Part shown: piece after piece, positions 47,704 to 61,767 of the stretch
Position numbering within the stretch: the first letter of the stretch is position 1
How the letters are laid out: each line of letters begins with the position of its first letter
Source: Porites lobata
Taxonomy: Eukaryota > Cnidaria > Anthozoa > Scleractinia > Poritidae
Assembly (NCBI GenBank): GCA_942486035.1
Contig: CALNXK010000375.1
Coordinates: 148,501 to 212,500 of the forward strand
Reading direction: 5' to 3'
Length of the DNA stretch: 64,000 nucleotides
Notes under the pieces: generated by a model
Databases searched by the model: none
What the model was told of the DNA's origin: nothing
What the model saw: the letters and a program-made list of their open reading frames with translations, nothing else
Made by a program: the position numbers and the translations under genes

Positions 47704-48918
47704 TCACATAAACAGAGGAAATCGAGTTAAAACAGCCAACAAAATAACGTGACTACGTAAAGAGGTCATGACGCCGATAGTAGATGCGGTACTTCGACTT
47801 TCCAGATATGCTGTGGTTGGTGACAACGGGCGATTGGTCTTTCTTTGATATTGTGTCATCTGTGTTTGCTCTATGAGATAAAACGATATGTTAAGTCCTA
47901 CTGTTAATCTTTATTGGAACTTTCAAGTTTGGATGCAGAGGGCAACATGAAGTCTACGTGACCTAATGGGAACCATCTGTTGAACTGAGGTTCTTTTTAC
48001 AGGAAATATGGGTGGGCAGTACGGTGATTATTGGTGCTTGAGTCCGGTTAAGTTAGGGTGTCCACTAAGGATGGGGTCAGCTTAACAAAGATGTATGCAT
48101 TGTATTATACAGTTGAAGCAAAGGTAAAGTATTAAACGAAAACGCCCTACTCACCATCTTGTGGAGTAGGCAATTCGCTGTATTGTTTGGGTGAGACAAC
48201 ACCGTACCAGAGCAAAAACCCTTTTGCTGCACTTGTGTTATCACTGTGGAATGTAATGCGCATTTTATTGAAAGATGAGGTCACCTGTCCGGGAACAGAA
48301 TCGCCACAAAACGTTCCCAAGTCCGCTGAAGAATCTGCAAACCAAACATCACATAACTTAACAAGAATTCCTCCTGAGCCATCGTAAAAAATTAGCAAGT
48401 TAGAATTTAACTGGATGAGCAGATTTCACCTCAAGATTAATTCAAGGTGCACCCTCTGCAGCTTTCGGCTATCCAGAGGAATACCTCTATAGTTTAGCAG
48501 GTAGTATTGAGAATCTCTTCTCTCCTTACAACTACACGGTAAAAATACTCCAGTCTGAGCCAAATCATTGCTTACCTTCTGAACCATCTAGAATCTGGAC
48601 AAAATCAGCGCAATGTGTACCATTTGAGGCTTGCAGATTAAATCCCATAAACGATGCAGTTAGCTTAGATCCCGGATGAGCATTGAGGATCCACGTGCAG
48701 TGTTGGTTGTGTCCATATGACAGAGGGTAACCTGGTGACGACAAAGTACCGCTTTTGGACACATCCAAGACTCTACCACAGCCTGCAAAATTAATGTATA
48801 AATAAATAAATAAATAAACACATACTAAAATAAATAAATTTTGTTTGTATGCCTATTTTTGGATAAAGTGTGATGGTTTCATGGATTACTTATAAATAAT
48901 AATAATGATAACAACAAC

Positions 48919-48952
<34 letters not shown>

Positions 48953-51900
48953 GAGAATTAGTGAACTCAGTTGACGATGATAAAAACATGCATGTACTTG
49001 GAAGATATCAGGGTATTTTGTAAGTTATCAGTTCTTAAATTACCTAAAAAATCAGTCTTGTACTTGAGGTCAATTCCCCAAACATTAGAGCCTTTGTCAA
49101 GTTTAACTTCTAGAGTTATCTGACTCGACGCTGGAAGACTGGTGACTGGTGGAGGATCAGCACCGCAAAACGTCATCTTTTTGCCTCCATTTCTGGCATT
49201 TAGTATCACGTGACCATGGTGACATGGAACATCAAAGTAGGTAAAATGAAAGGAAATTATGTTATTGGATAGAGGAGATCTGGGTGTAGCTAACCAGCGG
49301 CAGATTTTATGTTTTTTATCTGATCCGCGGACGGTTATTTTACCCGGTTTGTCCAGCGACAAGACACTTCCACATCCTAAAAAATAAAAATACTTGAAAA
49401 TTATATTTAAGCATTCAAAAGGTACACCAATTCTCATTCTTTGATAATATTCCACGAAAGAAACCTGACTTTTAATATTTGCTGTTTATTCACTTGAGAA
49501 TACAATTCTTGAACTGATCGCCAGATGGAGTATTGCTTTATTACCTTACCTAGATCATACGTACAGCCATATAGTTCAGCCCGTAGACACATGAGTTGGA
49601 CTGGGTTGCTTTGGTAACCAATCGGGACAATTCGAATCCTTTTGGCCAAAATGGGAGACTTGAAAGCGTTTATAATTATTCCTTCGACGTCTGTGTTCCC
49701 CTTAAATTCCTGATATTGAAGATAGGTAGGTATTGTTAATTAGAATGAGAAAGAAGCTCTTTTAACATCTTGATCAAATTAGTTGGTTGTGCCAGGCTCT
49801 CATTCAGTGTCGAACAGGCTATGATTAAACCACTTATGAGTACTTCTGTCTCATTGTTTATCAAAATTGCACGCACTTGAGCAGGATTCTGGTAAATTTC
49901 AGTTCCCCTGGAGACACTCTCCTTTTAAGCCATAAAGCCATCTGCCCCGGCGGCCCACAAAAGGGTGCCATACCGGTGTGATACTGAGTATAAATTTCAA
50001 CCATTACGGTCTGCGCTTAGTGAAGGTTTTTAGAAGAGACTCTGAGAAGAGGCATATTCTTTACTTGAGAAGTGCACGTTCTTAAATTGAAATTCCTTCT
50101 CAAGTGTTAAGGCATGCGTAAGAAAGAAAGCCAAACAAATTAATGTGAGATAGCCAACTTACAGTAAATCCCAGTCTGCTACTGTTTTCAGCATTGTATG
50201 TGAACCATTGGTTTCTGTTGTAATTGAACTGAACTTCATAACTTGAGACGTATCCCCAGTAACTTGAGCCCTGTAAGTGGTGACCCTAAAAGAGGGGAGA
50301 AAGGGACTCCTTTTCTTCACTTCATTCGACATCAATGACTGTTTCGTCTAAGCCTAGATATTGATATGGCATTATTAAAGACGTCACGTCACTACGAATG
50401 ATATGGAAGATTATAAGTAGTAATAAGTAGAAATAGTAGTAAAAGTAATAATAAGAAAGGATGACATTTTAAATAATAGACTGTGAGCCCTCACCTTTCT
50501 CAATTCACGTGCAGTGACAGGAGACCTGATTGCCATAACATGAACCCTTTTTTCACAGTGAGTTTGAGGCTGACATAGCATGCTTTTGGTGTGAAAAGCC
50601 TCCATCACACTCGAAATAACATTCAGAAACAAGTTTTAAGGAAGTGTAGCCCTCACTAGGGGATGAGAGAGGTTTTTGAATTTAGGCCTTAGGCTTGTTC
50701 ACACTTCCTAAAGAAATGTATTCATTAACTGTTACAAATGTAGTTTTATGTCATTTTTATTACGTACTTGTGTAGCAATGGCTGTCACCTCCGTCAAGTT
50801 CAGGAGGTCGATTTGCAAGTATTCTCTGACAATGTTCTTTGACGGTTGCAACTGCAATAAACGGAAACGAGATAAACAGATTACATATATTTTTTTAGTT
50901 TTGACAGTCTTTGTATTGACAAGACACCTATTAATAACAACAACAAAGTACTGGACGGCCCTTGGAGTGCGTCACAAAAAGCAGAAAGCAATGTATGTTA
51001 ACTGTGTTTGAGGCCCTCGATGGGCGTGCCCTTATTACTTGTAGAATCTCTTTATATCCTGCCCCACTTTGTGTAATTTAAGAAACGCTGATTTCAAGCT
51101 TTCTCTTCCAAAAATAGGTACTGATTACTTGAAGGGAAGTTTCTCTGGAACGGACTTATCACAAAATAGACGAAGCATAAACTCGCTCAATGAATAAAAA
51201 CCGGTAAGCTTTTTGATTTTCGGTCAGTTTCCCATACGGCAATCGTGTAAACCAGTTACTTATGTACAGTAAGGTTATTGTATTTTTATTATTTTACCTT
51301 GCTTTACCTTTTTTAAACTTATGATTTGCCGTGTCTAAATAAACCATATGTATTTGGAAAGTGAAGATGGCGGCCTCTCACCTGACTACACCAAATATAT
51401 AAACCTTCTATTCGTCCATACTGAGGATACAAATGCAACTGTCCGTGGCCGAGTTTTAGAGTGTAGTAGGAGGAGGCAGAAAGCTGAGAATTTTTAACCC
51501 TTCCGTCCTGAAGACCAATAGATTCATTACATGCTGAGGAGAAATAAAGGTGCAACAATAAGAAAACAAAAACTGTTTGGTAGTAGATTGAAGTGGTTGC
51601 GGTGATATTGGTAATGGTGGTGGTGGTGGTAGTCGGATGAAAAAAAAAAAGAAGAAAAAATCACCATTCTGATAATGCATGTCTGTACCTGTTGTATGAG
51701 ACAGAAAGTTTCCTTTGAATCGTCTGGTTAAATTACTTTTAGCTTTGCTTCTTGCTCTGAAGTGTATATACAATTCATGGCCCCTGCTTACTATAACATG
51801 AGGAATGCTCTGGAGGCAATAACGTCCTGAAAAAAAAAAAGATTTAATGGCTGAGAAATCTTTTATCCTACAGGTCATTCAGTTCCTGGTTTACTTACGT

Positions 51901-54900
51901 GTATGTTAAAAATGACGACTAGACATTGCATGAGGTCATGTCATTTTATTGTTAAACCTAGTCTCCTCTGTGGTATTTCAATATTTTTCACCCAGTTTTG
52001 TTTGTAGCGGTTGTTGCAACACACCTTGCGTAGGATAAAAAACAAACAGACAAACAAATTAAATATTCATGTGAAAACTATGCTTCTCAAGCCTATGATT
52101 GTCAGATGAAAATGTTCCACGACAGCTACATTAATTTTTGTTTATTTATAATATATATCCTTAAAATCATTTATAGTAGTATTAATTACCTATAACCTGA
52201 GCCTTCTTCGAGTAGCCCTCCCTCACTTCAACAGAATCAGCTGAACATGCGGGGTTGGTTCCGTCGATGGCTCTGAATTCCTCAAATCTAAATGATATGT
52301 ACCGGTCAGCTGGCACTTTAATACGCCAGATGCAATCGGTAAACGGGGGAAATGACTCGGGATAATTAGGAGATGTAATTATTCCACTCAATCCTGAAAT
52401 ATCGCCACCACAATCTGAAAATACAAATATAAATTGCTCTTGAAAAAAATCACATGACCGTTCTTTAAAACCTCCGAAACCTAAGATATATAAGCGGATT
52501 CAGTCAAATTCCTCAAGGATACTTGGATGATATATACTTTACGGCCGGACACTCTAATTCAGGGTTATTACTTCAAACACTGAGACCCCGCCCGTACGCA
52601 TCTGGATATTCATGTAAAATGTTTGAAAACGGAGATAGTTGTCTGTGCTTTTATCCTCTCCTCTATTCTCACATAAACGGCTTTTTTTCGGGGATAAAAA
52701 ACGCAGGTTTAAACGATAACGATCCCCAGAGTGTCGTTTTTTAATAAACCTGTTTATCGTTTTCGTGTGGGTGGACGAAAAACGCAAATGTACATGTTGG
52801 GATTCATGTCAAGGCGGCCCGAGACGGACACTCTTGGATCAGAGACAAGTGCCCGCTTTGTTTAGGTAATTGTTTATAGTACCAAGTACATTTTGAGCGC
52901 AAGAGGTCTACAGTATATTAAATATAATACAAAAAGTTTTTCACCCACCTGGAGTGATAGAGGTGGTGAATGACAGCGAGAAACCTTTAAAGCGTCCTTC
53001 TGTGTTTGTTATAAACCTCAGTCTTATCCGGTTGCTTTTTGACATAATCAGTGGAAAAGCAGACCTACATAAACTGAAGAAGAAAATAAAGGGCTCTCAT
53101 TAATCGATAAACCTACGTGTGAACCGCAGTAACTTCGGGTGGATGTTCACTTTGGGGTATAACTTTGTCGTGCGCACCCACGTAAAGTTTACGTGCGTAA
53201 ATAAAATAGCGACTAATGTATGAAGTTTCGCGTGTAAACGTGAAAGTTGAGCGAGGTGCAACTCTTACGTTTAAGCACGACCTTTCATACGTTGCCTTTT
53301 TTACGCTCGTAAAAGTTACGTGCGTATCCAAGAAAAACTTGACGTAGAAATCCACCTTAACGCATGCTGCTTAGTCACCTCATCATCTCGACAGTAGCAG
53401 CCATGGACAGCTGATTTGTTCTTATGGGAGAGAATGAGGGAAGAGAGCGAATCCCCCACACATGACCCTCTTCCTATAAAAATTGTTTGGAATGTTGTGA
53501 AAAACGCTTAGAGCAGGATTGGATAAGCGCTATACAAGTTTTAATTATTATTATTATTATTATTATTATTATTGTTATTATTATTATTATCTATTATCGG
53601 TTCTGTGTCATGCTGCTTGGTTGCTTAAAGGACGATTCTCTATTGGTCAGTTACAATGACGTCATGTAATTTTAACTTGGCGGGGTGGGGGTTGTTCATT
53701 TCGAACAATCCGCCAAGTAACCCATAAGGGTTAGCGTTAAAGGACCCTGGGAACAAGCTTGCCTCTTACCTCCCTATCTTGGTCTCATTGAATTCGGGTC
53801 CATCCCATAATTCCAAGCGATCTACACACCAACATTTGTCGTTGCAATCAAATTCCACCTCAAACGTAGAAAAAGCGAGGCGAATGAATTTACCACGTGG
53901 TACAATAATGGTCCAGTCACACTGTATGGAGTTTGGATATGGATAATCGGGAAATCGAGGAGATGAAATCATTCCAGAACTTTTTGACAAAAAATCTCCA
54001 CAACCTGTTAATAAAGCAAAGGATACTTGGTAATGGAAGGTGACTTTCAATTATTTCAACCAACAAACAAATTGACTGGCCGTATTTTTGCATCCTATTG
54101 AAACCTAAAATTTTTTTCTGGTTAATTTGTAATTGCTTTTACTGCTCAATATTACAACTGCGGCTCTTCATTCAAATCCGGTTAAACAATGACTATTCAC
54201 CGGACAAGACGCTGTTGTCAGCTCAGCTCAAGTTGAAGAAACTCTCTGCGAATTTCGTGTCTCTGTCTGTTTATCACTTCAGACCGGGTAAACCACATTG
54301 CAAATTTGCAAGGGTTTGCAAATTCCTGTATTCTTTTGTATCATGATTTTGGTCGCTAGTACCTTGCTCCCATTGGCTTGTGTATGTAGCATTGAATCCC
54401 TGGTAAGCGTCAGTCTTGTCAGAATAAAACCAAAGCCTCAATTCATTTTTACTGGAAGTGATAACGTTTGGCGGCGGAACAGTGTTACAGAAAGCACCTG
54501 CATGTGATAAAGACACGGATCTTACCTTTAACACAATGAAGATCGAAACAGTTACGACGATAGCAATACCCTTCAAAAACACAGATTTGGGGATAATCAT
54601 CAGCTGTTATGTGGTGTCTGTTTTGCGTTTTTACTAACTTATTGATCAAAATTGTAACCAAAAACACCGCGCCAGGAGGGGTTGCTGTTGTTGCTGAAAA
54701 ATAGTTTTCATGCAAAAACAAACAAAATGTAGAAAGTGTTTTTGCGAGATTGAGTGAAGGACAGCTGTATTGGTCCAAAACATATAAATTTCTCACCTTT
54801 AACTGTACATGTACCATAGTGATACACCGATACGTATTCTTAATTATTCCTAGCGCTAGCTGCTTGGTGCTGTCCGATAATTGCTGCAGTCAAGAAAGAC

Positions 54901-56422
54901 CTGCCCGCAGCGTATAACCTGCATACTCACCGAGAAGTTCGTCTGTTTGTCTACCTCCATCCTTCACCTCCACAAGATCAATGCATTTTCCTCTATAACT
55001 TTCCAGATCAAAGACGTGAAAGGAAAGTAAAATGAAGCGTCCAGGTTGAACTTTTATGTTCCAGATGCATGTGATATTGTTGGGGTGTTTGCCTGGGAAA
55101 TTTGGAGTGTGAATTGTTCCGCTGTCGGCTGTTAAGACGAGGTGACAATCTGCTGAAACAAATGAGTTGGAAAAAATACTGATGTATTTTGTTACCTTGT
55201 TTGGCTGCAAAAGAGGTGAATTTGACTGTATCCTCCGGAACTGCCGAGGACTAGATCAGTCATGAATACAGGAACCTGACTTAGATCAAGACCAGTGAGT
55301 ATCTTTTGATGAAGATGTAAATATTTTGGATGAATAATAAAACAATTATTGGATTCAGCATTCGGATGATAAGAAAAATTATACAGTCAAGCAGCGCTCA
55401 GTCCTAATATCCCTAAATGCTGCAAGTGAAATACGCCCAGTAATAATTTATTCACACTAATTGATCAATAACATCGACCAAGTGGGGGCCCTCAGCACGT
55501 GATAACCAAGCTTCGCACTAAAGAGCAAGATACTTGATAAATTTATAAAATTATTAACAAACACTACTTTGTAGTGGTTTTTGTTAGTTTGTGCTCAAGA
55601 TCATCGCAGTCAGAATTTTTAAGCCAACTGCAAAGATTCCCGCTGACTAAAAGAAAAAGGTATGTTTGAGACAACTCAAAATCGTAGTTAGGATGTGCCT
55701 TTGGTTTGAGTAAATTGAAGGGCTATTTACTCACTTTTTGAATTTTTTCGCAAGTTTGGCAGAAACTAAGAGTTGGCTACTTACTTAAGAACAATTTTAA
55801 CGATTATATCGTTGGATTTTTAATAAAAATTAATGTGAAATATTCGTTCTTTTTGATAATCTCTCTCTTGCTCTGCAGATACTTGATAATTTATGCACAC
55901 CCTATGAAAATTACATAGATCGTTTGTTTTTCTGCTCGCTTTTGGTGCGAAATGTGGCTTAAAGGAAAGTTGTACTGTCTTGTACCAGTCTCTAATACAA
56001 ACGTTAATTAACTAGCTGATTTGTATGGGGTGCTTGCGAAGACGTTCTCTAAGGACAGGTACTTTGAAAATGATTAGCGTGTTACCAGTGCAAAACTCTG
56101 TTTGCTTCTTCAGTCAAACTTGACACACGTTCCTCTTGAAAGAGCTCTCAGTCTAAACGCGTCATTCAAATTAAAAGAAGGCTGTAAGTTATTATCAAAA
56201 CACGTACAATTTTTTGGCTTCGCTTTTGCAGGTTAGAAGGGACAGACGAAATGTTTCCAATGAAAGGGGTAATAAGCCGTTTCAGATTCGGGTTGTGATT
56301 TTTAATTTTGAAGTGACAGGAAACTTCTTACCTTTGTGTTCTGCTGCAATGTGTTTCATCCCCAAAGCGCTCAGCAAAAATGTTACAATTACGAGCTTTG
56401 GGTACATCCAGTTGAGTAGCAT
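47704..56422 (-). CDS. Secreted CUB / F5-8 type C (discoidin) multidomain protein
   Basis: There are fifteen exons: 56332-56422, 54931-55152, 54363-54497, 53770-54004, 52949-53064, 52190-52414, 51689-51826, 51382-51533, 50768-50851, 50163-50285, 49550-49709, 49044-49376, 48576-48782, 48155-48373 and 47704-47870. Every phase closes, giving about 868 residues. Order: signal peptide (YPKLVIVTFLLSALGMKHIA), then three CUB domains each split over two exons (starting ADCHLVL, GCGDFLS, DCGGDIS). Next come a discoidin domain (ACNESIGLQDGR, REYLQIDLLNLTEVTAIATQ, SSYWGYVSSYEVQF, AKRIRIVPIGY), a CUB-like exon (GCGSVLSLDKPGK) and a final CUB (GCGRVLDVSKSG). The C-terminus ends in a hydrophobic stretch (SHVILLAVLTRFPLFM) that could be a GPI signal. 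CUB plus discoidin domains are typical of extracellular adhesion, neuropilin-like receptors and matrix-binding proteins. Acceptors of the last two exons are the least certain. Confidence 0.85.
48904..48952. repeat. AAT/AAC trinucleotide microsatellite
   Basis: A run of AAT with a few AAC units inside the intron between two CUB-encoding exons. It gives meaningless ORFs on both strands. Confidence 0.9.
52510..52850. repeat. Probable repeat in CUB gene intron
   Basis: GATAAAAAACGC, GTTTAAACGATAACGATC and GTTTATCGTTTTCGTG words recur in both orientations between two CUB exons, and no CUB residues are encoded. It is probably a degenerate inverted-repeat element. Borders are approximate. Confidence 0.4.
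53110..53365. repeat. ACGTGCGTAA-rich repeat in CUB gene intron
   Basis: Words TTACGTGCGTAAA, GTGTAAACGTGAAAG and TTACGCTCGTAAAAG alternate in both orientations. The stretch is more CpG-rich than its surroundings. It is probably a transposon relic. Confidence 0.4.
53543..53590. repeat. ATT trinucleotide microsatellite
   Basis: An almost pure ATT run with one GTT interruption, within an intron of the CUB/discoidin gene. Confidence 0.9.
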
Positions 56423-58177
56423 AATCAGATCTTGCTCAATGAAAAATAAAGATTTCACGTAGGTTATCTTTGTGAAAATTGCCTCTTATTTTCTAGATGT
56501 CAGTGGATGACACTTTAGTTGTAGACAACGACAAATTTTAACCGTCAAAGCTTCATGTTATGCAAATTGATTCCGACTAAATTGAACGCCTTAGGCCATT
56601 AAATGAACTGGCTAATGAATAAACAGTCAGTATGACAATTAACTCGTGCTTATTTCGATTAAGCTTTGTTCGAGGGTTTCAAAGGGATCTATTGTTAAGA
56701 GAAAACAAACTCAAACACGTTGACTAATTTAAACTGTTGAACAACGCTGTTTTTTGAGATTCTTTGCGAGGTGTTTAATACGTTCTTGGAGCTAATGGCA
56801 AACAAAATTGATGCATTTTTGAAGTAGAAGCATAACGAAATCGATCCAAGTTTTTTAAAATCTGGATGGAAAAATCTTTGAATATTTAATCCGCACAAAG
56901 AGCGATCTTTAACTGAATTGAGTTTTTGTTTGCCAACCATTCATCACTCCATATGTTGCCCTTGTTATATTAAATAGTGAAATATTGATCCAAACAATAT
57001 GAATGTACAGCTCAATGACTCAAAAGGAACAAATTAAAGACTGAGTGAGGCGATCAGTTTTTTTTTTAAATTTTTATTCTTTGTCAAGAAACGGACTTGC
57101 CCAATTAGCTGACAGTAGTCATGGGCATGGTTTTTTAAAATCACCAAGAAAAATTGTTTATAATTGGAGAAACAGTTTGATATTAATTCAAAGATTTTGC
57201 AATAATGTGACAACAGTAAACACGTGCCTTCTGAAAGCAACAGCTGTACATAGCACATGGTGTTTGTTTTTAAAATTTTGCGCCCTTATGGCAAAGATTC
57301 AAACAAGCCAGAAAAAAAGTTGTTTCTATGGCATTAAATTCGAGAATTTAAAACCTTGGAGGAATACTTTATATCCAGGAAACGACACAATCGTCATACC
57401 CATGAATTTCTTTCCTCCCACTTAGAATACAACCATACAACACACTACAATAAAATACACATTTTGAGTCAAGAAGTTTAGTATAGTGAAATAACTTAAA
57501 TCTGAACTCTTAGAATTCACCTTCGGCCAGTTGGGTCAGTTAAACAAAACATACTTTGCACTCTCTAAAAGAAATAAATTTAAGCTTCATTTATGTATTC
57601 ATATACGACTAAAAAAACAATTAACGAACAGAAAATCGTCAGAAGTCACATACCTTTAAGAAAGGTATCTAAAAAGTTGTAAAACTGGTTTAAAAAACTC
57701 CTGCCAAGTAGTTGCTTATTATTCCCAACTATTGTAAAGGATGATTTTTCATGTGACGAGAATAGTAATAGGTAAATCAAATCAGATTAAATCACATCAA
57801 ATCACTGGTTTATTGTCCCTTTTGCAGTCAGAAGACTGAATTGTAGGATACCTTACAAGCTGTGATATATATACTAATACGCTACATTTATTGACAAGAT
57901 TGATATTTAACACTAACAAAAATTCTATGGTTAAACAATTTTTATTGATCTTTATCATAGTCGGTCAAAATACTTTTTACTCTCGTCTCATAAAGATGAA
58001 TGACTACTATAATAATTTCTGTGAATTTTAATTGCATTTCTTTGAATAAATGTAAAATTTAACAAAAAGTACATTTCATGGAAAAAATATCTCTTATTAA
58101 GACTAAAACCTTTAACGTTAACAAAAACTGAAAATAATATATAATATAGTATATTTAATATAGTAGCTCATTGACGC
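56423..58177. other. Spacer between CUB gene and P450 3' end
   Basis: It should contain the CUB gene promoter and the P450 3' UTR. I see only AT-rich sequence with a CAAATCA-type short repeat at about 57777-57810. The longest ORF (57045-57425, +) has no recognisable motif. Confidence 0.5.
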
Positions 58178-58658
58178 TCACAGACGGTCGACAAACTTGA
58201 TTTTAACCGGTTTATCAGGAACAGTGGTCAGCCTCTGGAGCAAATCCAGTGACTCATGATGGTACTCCAAGCGAAACTTCTGAAGTAACTGCAACAGAGA
58301 TCATTAAAGAAGTGTTAAGAAACAAAAAAATTACTTTAAGTGAGAAGTCTTTGATATACTGACTTTCCATTGTGTAGCCTTCTAGGACGCAGTTGAAAGA
58401 ATAAGTAACCCTCGACCCAGTGCTGAGTGTTCTGTTCTGTTAAGTTTTTATCAAGAGAAAATGAGCTCCTTATTTTTAAACCGTATACGAGTTAGGGTAT
58501 CTGGAAAAAAAATATAACTTTAAAGCTACGCAAGCAAATTCCGACCATGATTTATTTCCATATTGTAGGATTTAAAAAAACGTTACAAAGATAAAAACGA
58601 AGTCCAAATGTGGTTTCCTTATGGCTGAGCGTTGTAGGAGAGAGGACACTAAACAATG

Positions 58659-58662
<4 letters not shown>

Positions 58663-58722
<60 letters not shown>

Positions 58723-58770
58723 TTTATTGCCAACGAGGCAACCGAGCTAAGAAGCGAGGTTGCCTCGGCG
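58663..58770. repeat. ATA/TAA microsatellite with adjacent hairpin
   Basis: About 58 bp of pure TAA repeat is followed by CGAGGCAACC...GGTTGCCTCG, a 10-bp-arm hairpin. It lies in a P450 intron and is a typical target of slippage. Confidence 0.9.
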
Positions 58771-60532
58771 GCAGATTTATAATCCCGCACGATGTGGGCA
58801 AAAACTCTCAAATTCTGCGTAACCCTCTAAAATTTGCATGTTTGACCATATTTGGGTGTAAGTAAGACCCCATATTTGGGTAGTGACGTCATGGTCTTGT
58901 ATTTACAACTCGTGGTCCGAAATTGGGTGATTCAGTGTAACAGGTGAGCAAGCTCTAATACGATTTCTAGTTTGAAAGGGCAATTAGTGCTCTGGTTTGC
59001 TTTATAAATTGTGGTTAAAGCAGCAGCTGATCAAGGAATAGTGTTTTACGCTCAAATTTTTGTCAGGACCAGCTTATTCTTTGCAGCTCGATTTACAATG
59101 AGTGCGTTCGCTTCTCGACTCAGAACCAGGGTTTTCCGTGTTCTCTTTTACTTTGTGAATTGAATTTTAAGCGGTAGTTGATCAAGGCATAGGGTTGTAT
59201 TCTCAAAACTTATATCAGAACCAGCGTGTTCTTCGCAGTCCTCAACGTATTTGTGGACCTTTTTTTAGAATTTATTCATGTCTTTAGATTTTGTCAACCA
59301 GCATGTTTTTTTGATTTGCATTGAGACAGCCCAAAACTCCCGTGAGGAATGCAACGAATTTGCGGACCTTTTGTTTTGAGGACTATCATTATGCCTTCCA
59401 AGAGAATCTTTGTCCTGTGACACTCGCTCATTAGATCTTTGTATTTTATTTAAGTTTATATTTTTATACCTCTGATACATTCCGCCCCATTCTCGCGCTT
59501 TTCACATATTTTACTTTACACCAACTTTTTCTTATGTATATTACCAGGCGGAATATTTTTCTTATCCCTGATGACGCTGTTGCTCGGAATTTAATTATTA
59601 TTTTTAATTTCAGCAGTCAAAGGCCTCATTTGAACTACAGTTTTCTTTCTAACGTTTATAGTTTTGAAACAATGGAATTTTCCGTGAAACATAAGTGCTA
59701 ACTTGCTCATATTTACCAACAAAGCTTCAAGCCATGTTGTTATTGTTTAATAAAAGTGAAAGCCTAGAATGTGCCAAAGTTGTTGTTTTGGAGTTAGGTG
59801 TCATCCTTTTCTATAGAGGAATCCATTTCAAACCTCTAAAATAATGAAAAAAATAAATATCGCGAAGATCTGAATAGGCACATTCCACAAAAGATAAACG
59901 AATTCGTCTCGTTGGCACTTGCCGGAAGGTACCTCTAGTTTATATAGCACTCATATCCTGAGCTCATGGCGCTTTACCATGTAAAAAAGGGGAAAATGAA
60001 ATAATTTACATATCACAAGCATCAAACAAACAAACAAATAAAAAATCTATTTACAATCATTATATTACAGGTCTTAAAATCATAAAGTTTACAAAAACAA
60101 TGACCCACTCTCTAAAAATTGCCTAAAAAGATATGTTTTCAATTCTTTCTTAAAACCAGTTAAAGATGGTGACTTACGCAAATCTAGTGGTAGCATGGAA
60201 GCCAAAGCAACTACAAAACCAGTCGATTATGGGTACTATTAAGCATTACTAACCTTGCACATAAACGCGTACATCTCCAATTCAGCTACACGTCGACCTG
60301 CCGTGAAAAAAATGTACAATTGGTGCAGCTAGATTTTATTCATTAGAATCACATGGACATTCGCATTCATGTATTTTAATACTGGTATTATGATTGCTTG
60401 TTCAAACGTTCCCTGGCCGTATTTGTTGGAAAGAAAACACTTAGTACTTCTTTGTAGTAAGCCAGCCATATGATATGATTAAGACTACATACAGCAAATC
60501 AGTTCTCATTCATAATTACGCCCTAGTGCTAG

Positions 60533-60609
60533 TAGCCTCCCACGCGGAGGTTCTTAGGCGGGGTTTGTAACGCTTGACGAACCCCTAAGAACCTCTGAGT
60601 GGGAGGCCA
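60533..60609. mobile_element. Snap-back MITE in P450 intron
   Basis: TAGCCTCCCACGCGGAGGTT (and CTTAGG after it) pairs with CCTAAGAACCTC and GAGTGGGAGGCCA, so nearly all 77 bp fold around a short loop. It lies between the heme-loop exon and the RRVAELE exon, clear of both. Confidence 0.75.
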
Positions 60610-61767
60610 TAGTTGGGTTACCAGAGAAATTACAGTTACGCGTTTCAAATTTTTTAAGAGGGCATGATCGGCGCAGGCTACTTCGTTATGGTTTTTTTTT
60701 CTTCTTTTCTTACCAACGCACATTCGAGGCCCAAATCCAAACTGTAGATGAGAAAAGGAGTGAACGTCTTTACTTTCTCTAATCCAACGCTCTGGTTTGA
60801 ACTCCAAAGGGTCTTTGAAGTACTTGTCCGAGCGAGCAATGGCATAAAATTCCATCTGTACGAGAGTCTGCCAAAATTATTTTAAGATAACAATGAGAAC
60901 TTAACCGTTTCAGCACTTTGTTTTATACATCTATTAATCCTGCACCTCAATAACGAGGTTTGATCGATCGGGTGTAGGGCGACAAGAGTCTTGCACTAGA
61001 ATGAGATGCGTGCTCAAGGACATGCAGGTAAATTGAAAATAAAACTGGGACAACTCTATTTGATCTTAAATGTACTTAAAATCTCTAGAAAGGTTTAAGT
61101 TAAGAAAACAATAAAATAATCATATAAGCACTTGACTCTGACTTTAAAGGTATTTAGTCGCAAAATTTCTCAACCTATATTTTCGGGAATTCTCCTGCAA
61201 CACCCCATGCAGAGATATATAATTGGAATCAAACATGTTCAAACTTTGATTCACTGGGGGAGTTAGTATTTTAGTAGTACTAATGTACAGGTTACTAGTG
61301 TACTTTTACATTTTTTTCTTTAATTGCATGCTCCTTGGTGTTACTTGTCTAAATAAAGGATATGACTTGATTTGATTTTGGGGTAGCAAAAACTCAAGCT
61401 GGTGTTCTTCAATAAGCGATCACATCCCTATTGGGTGTTATACCTCGAAATCAGCTTTCATATAAAACCAATGAATCGAACTAATTTTCTAGCTTTATGT
61501 TCTAATCCATGTCCCGAATTATCATTTCCACCTGTGCCGCATCAATAAGAACCCATGAAATCTATGTATATGTCAATTAATTAATTGAAGATACTTTGCA
61601 TCACTGTTTGAAAGAAATTAGTGGGATCAACACATCAAGGAAAAAATGGTTTTGACGCAATAAGAGAAACATACGGAGAAAGACCTTGCCATTCCCTTGT
61701 TTTATACCAACATTTCACCACCTTGGATCAAAACTGAAGACCTGCTACTTACGTTTGCTGGAACATA

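Noticed and set aside
57045..57425. ORF of 126 residues between the CUB and P450 genes
   Set aside because: No motif, AT-rich composition like the flanks, and no sign of splice sites or conservation that I can judge.
61000..61750. Search for another P450 exon between the split exon and the heme-loop exon
   Set aside because: Once the MITE is removed, the split exon joins the heme-loop exon in phase, so no further exon is needed and none was found.
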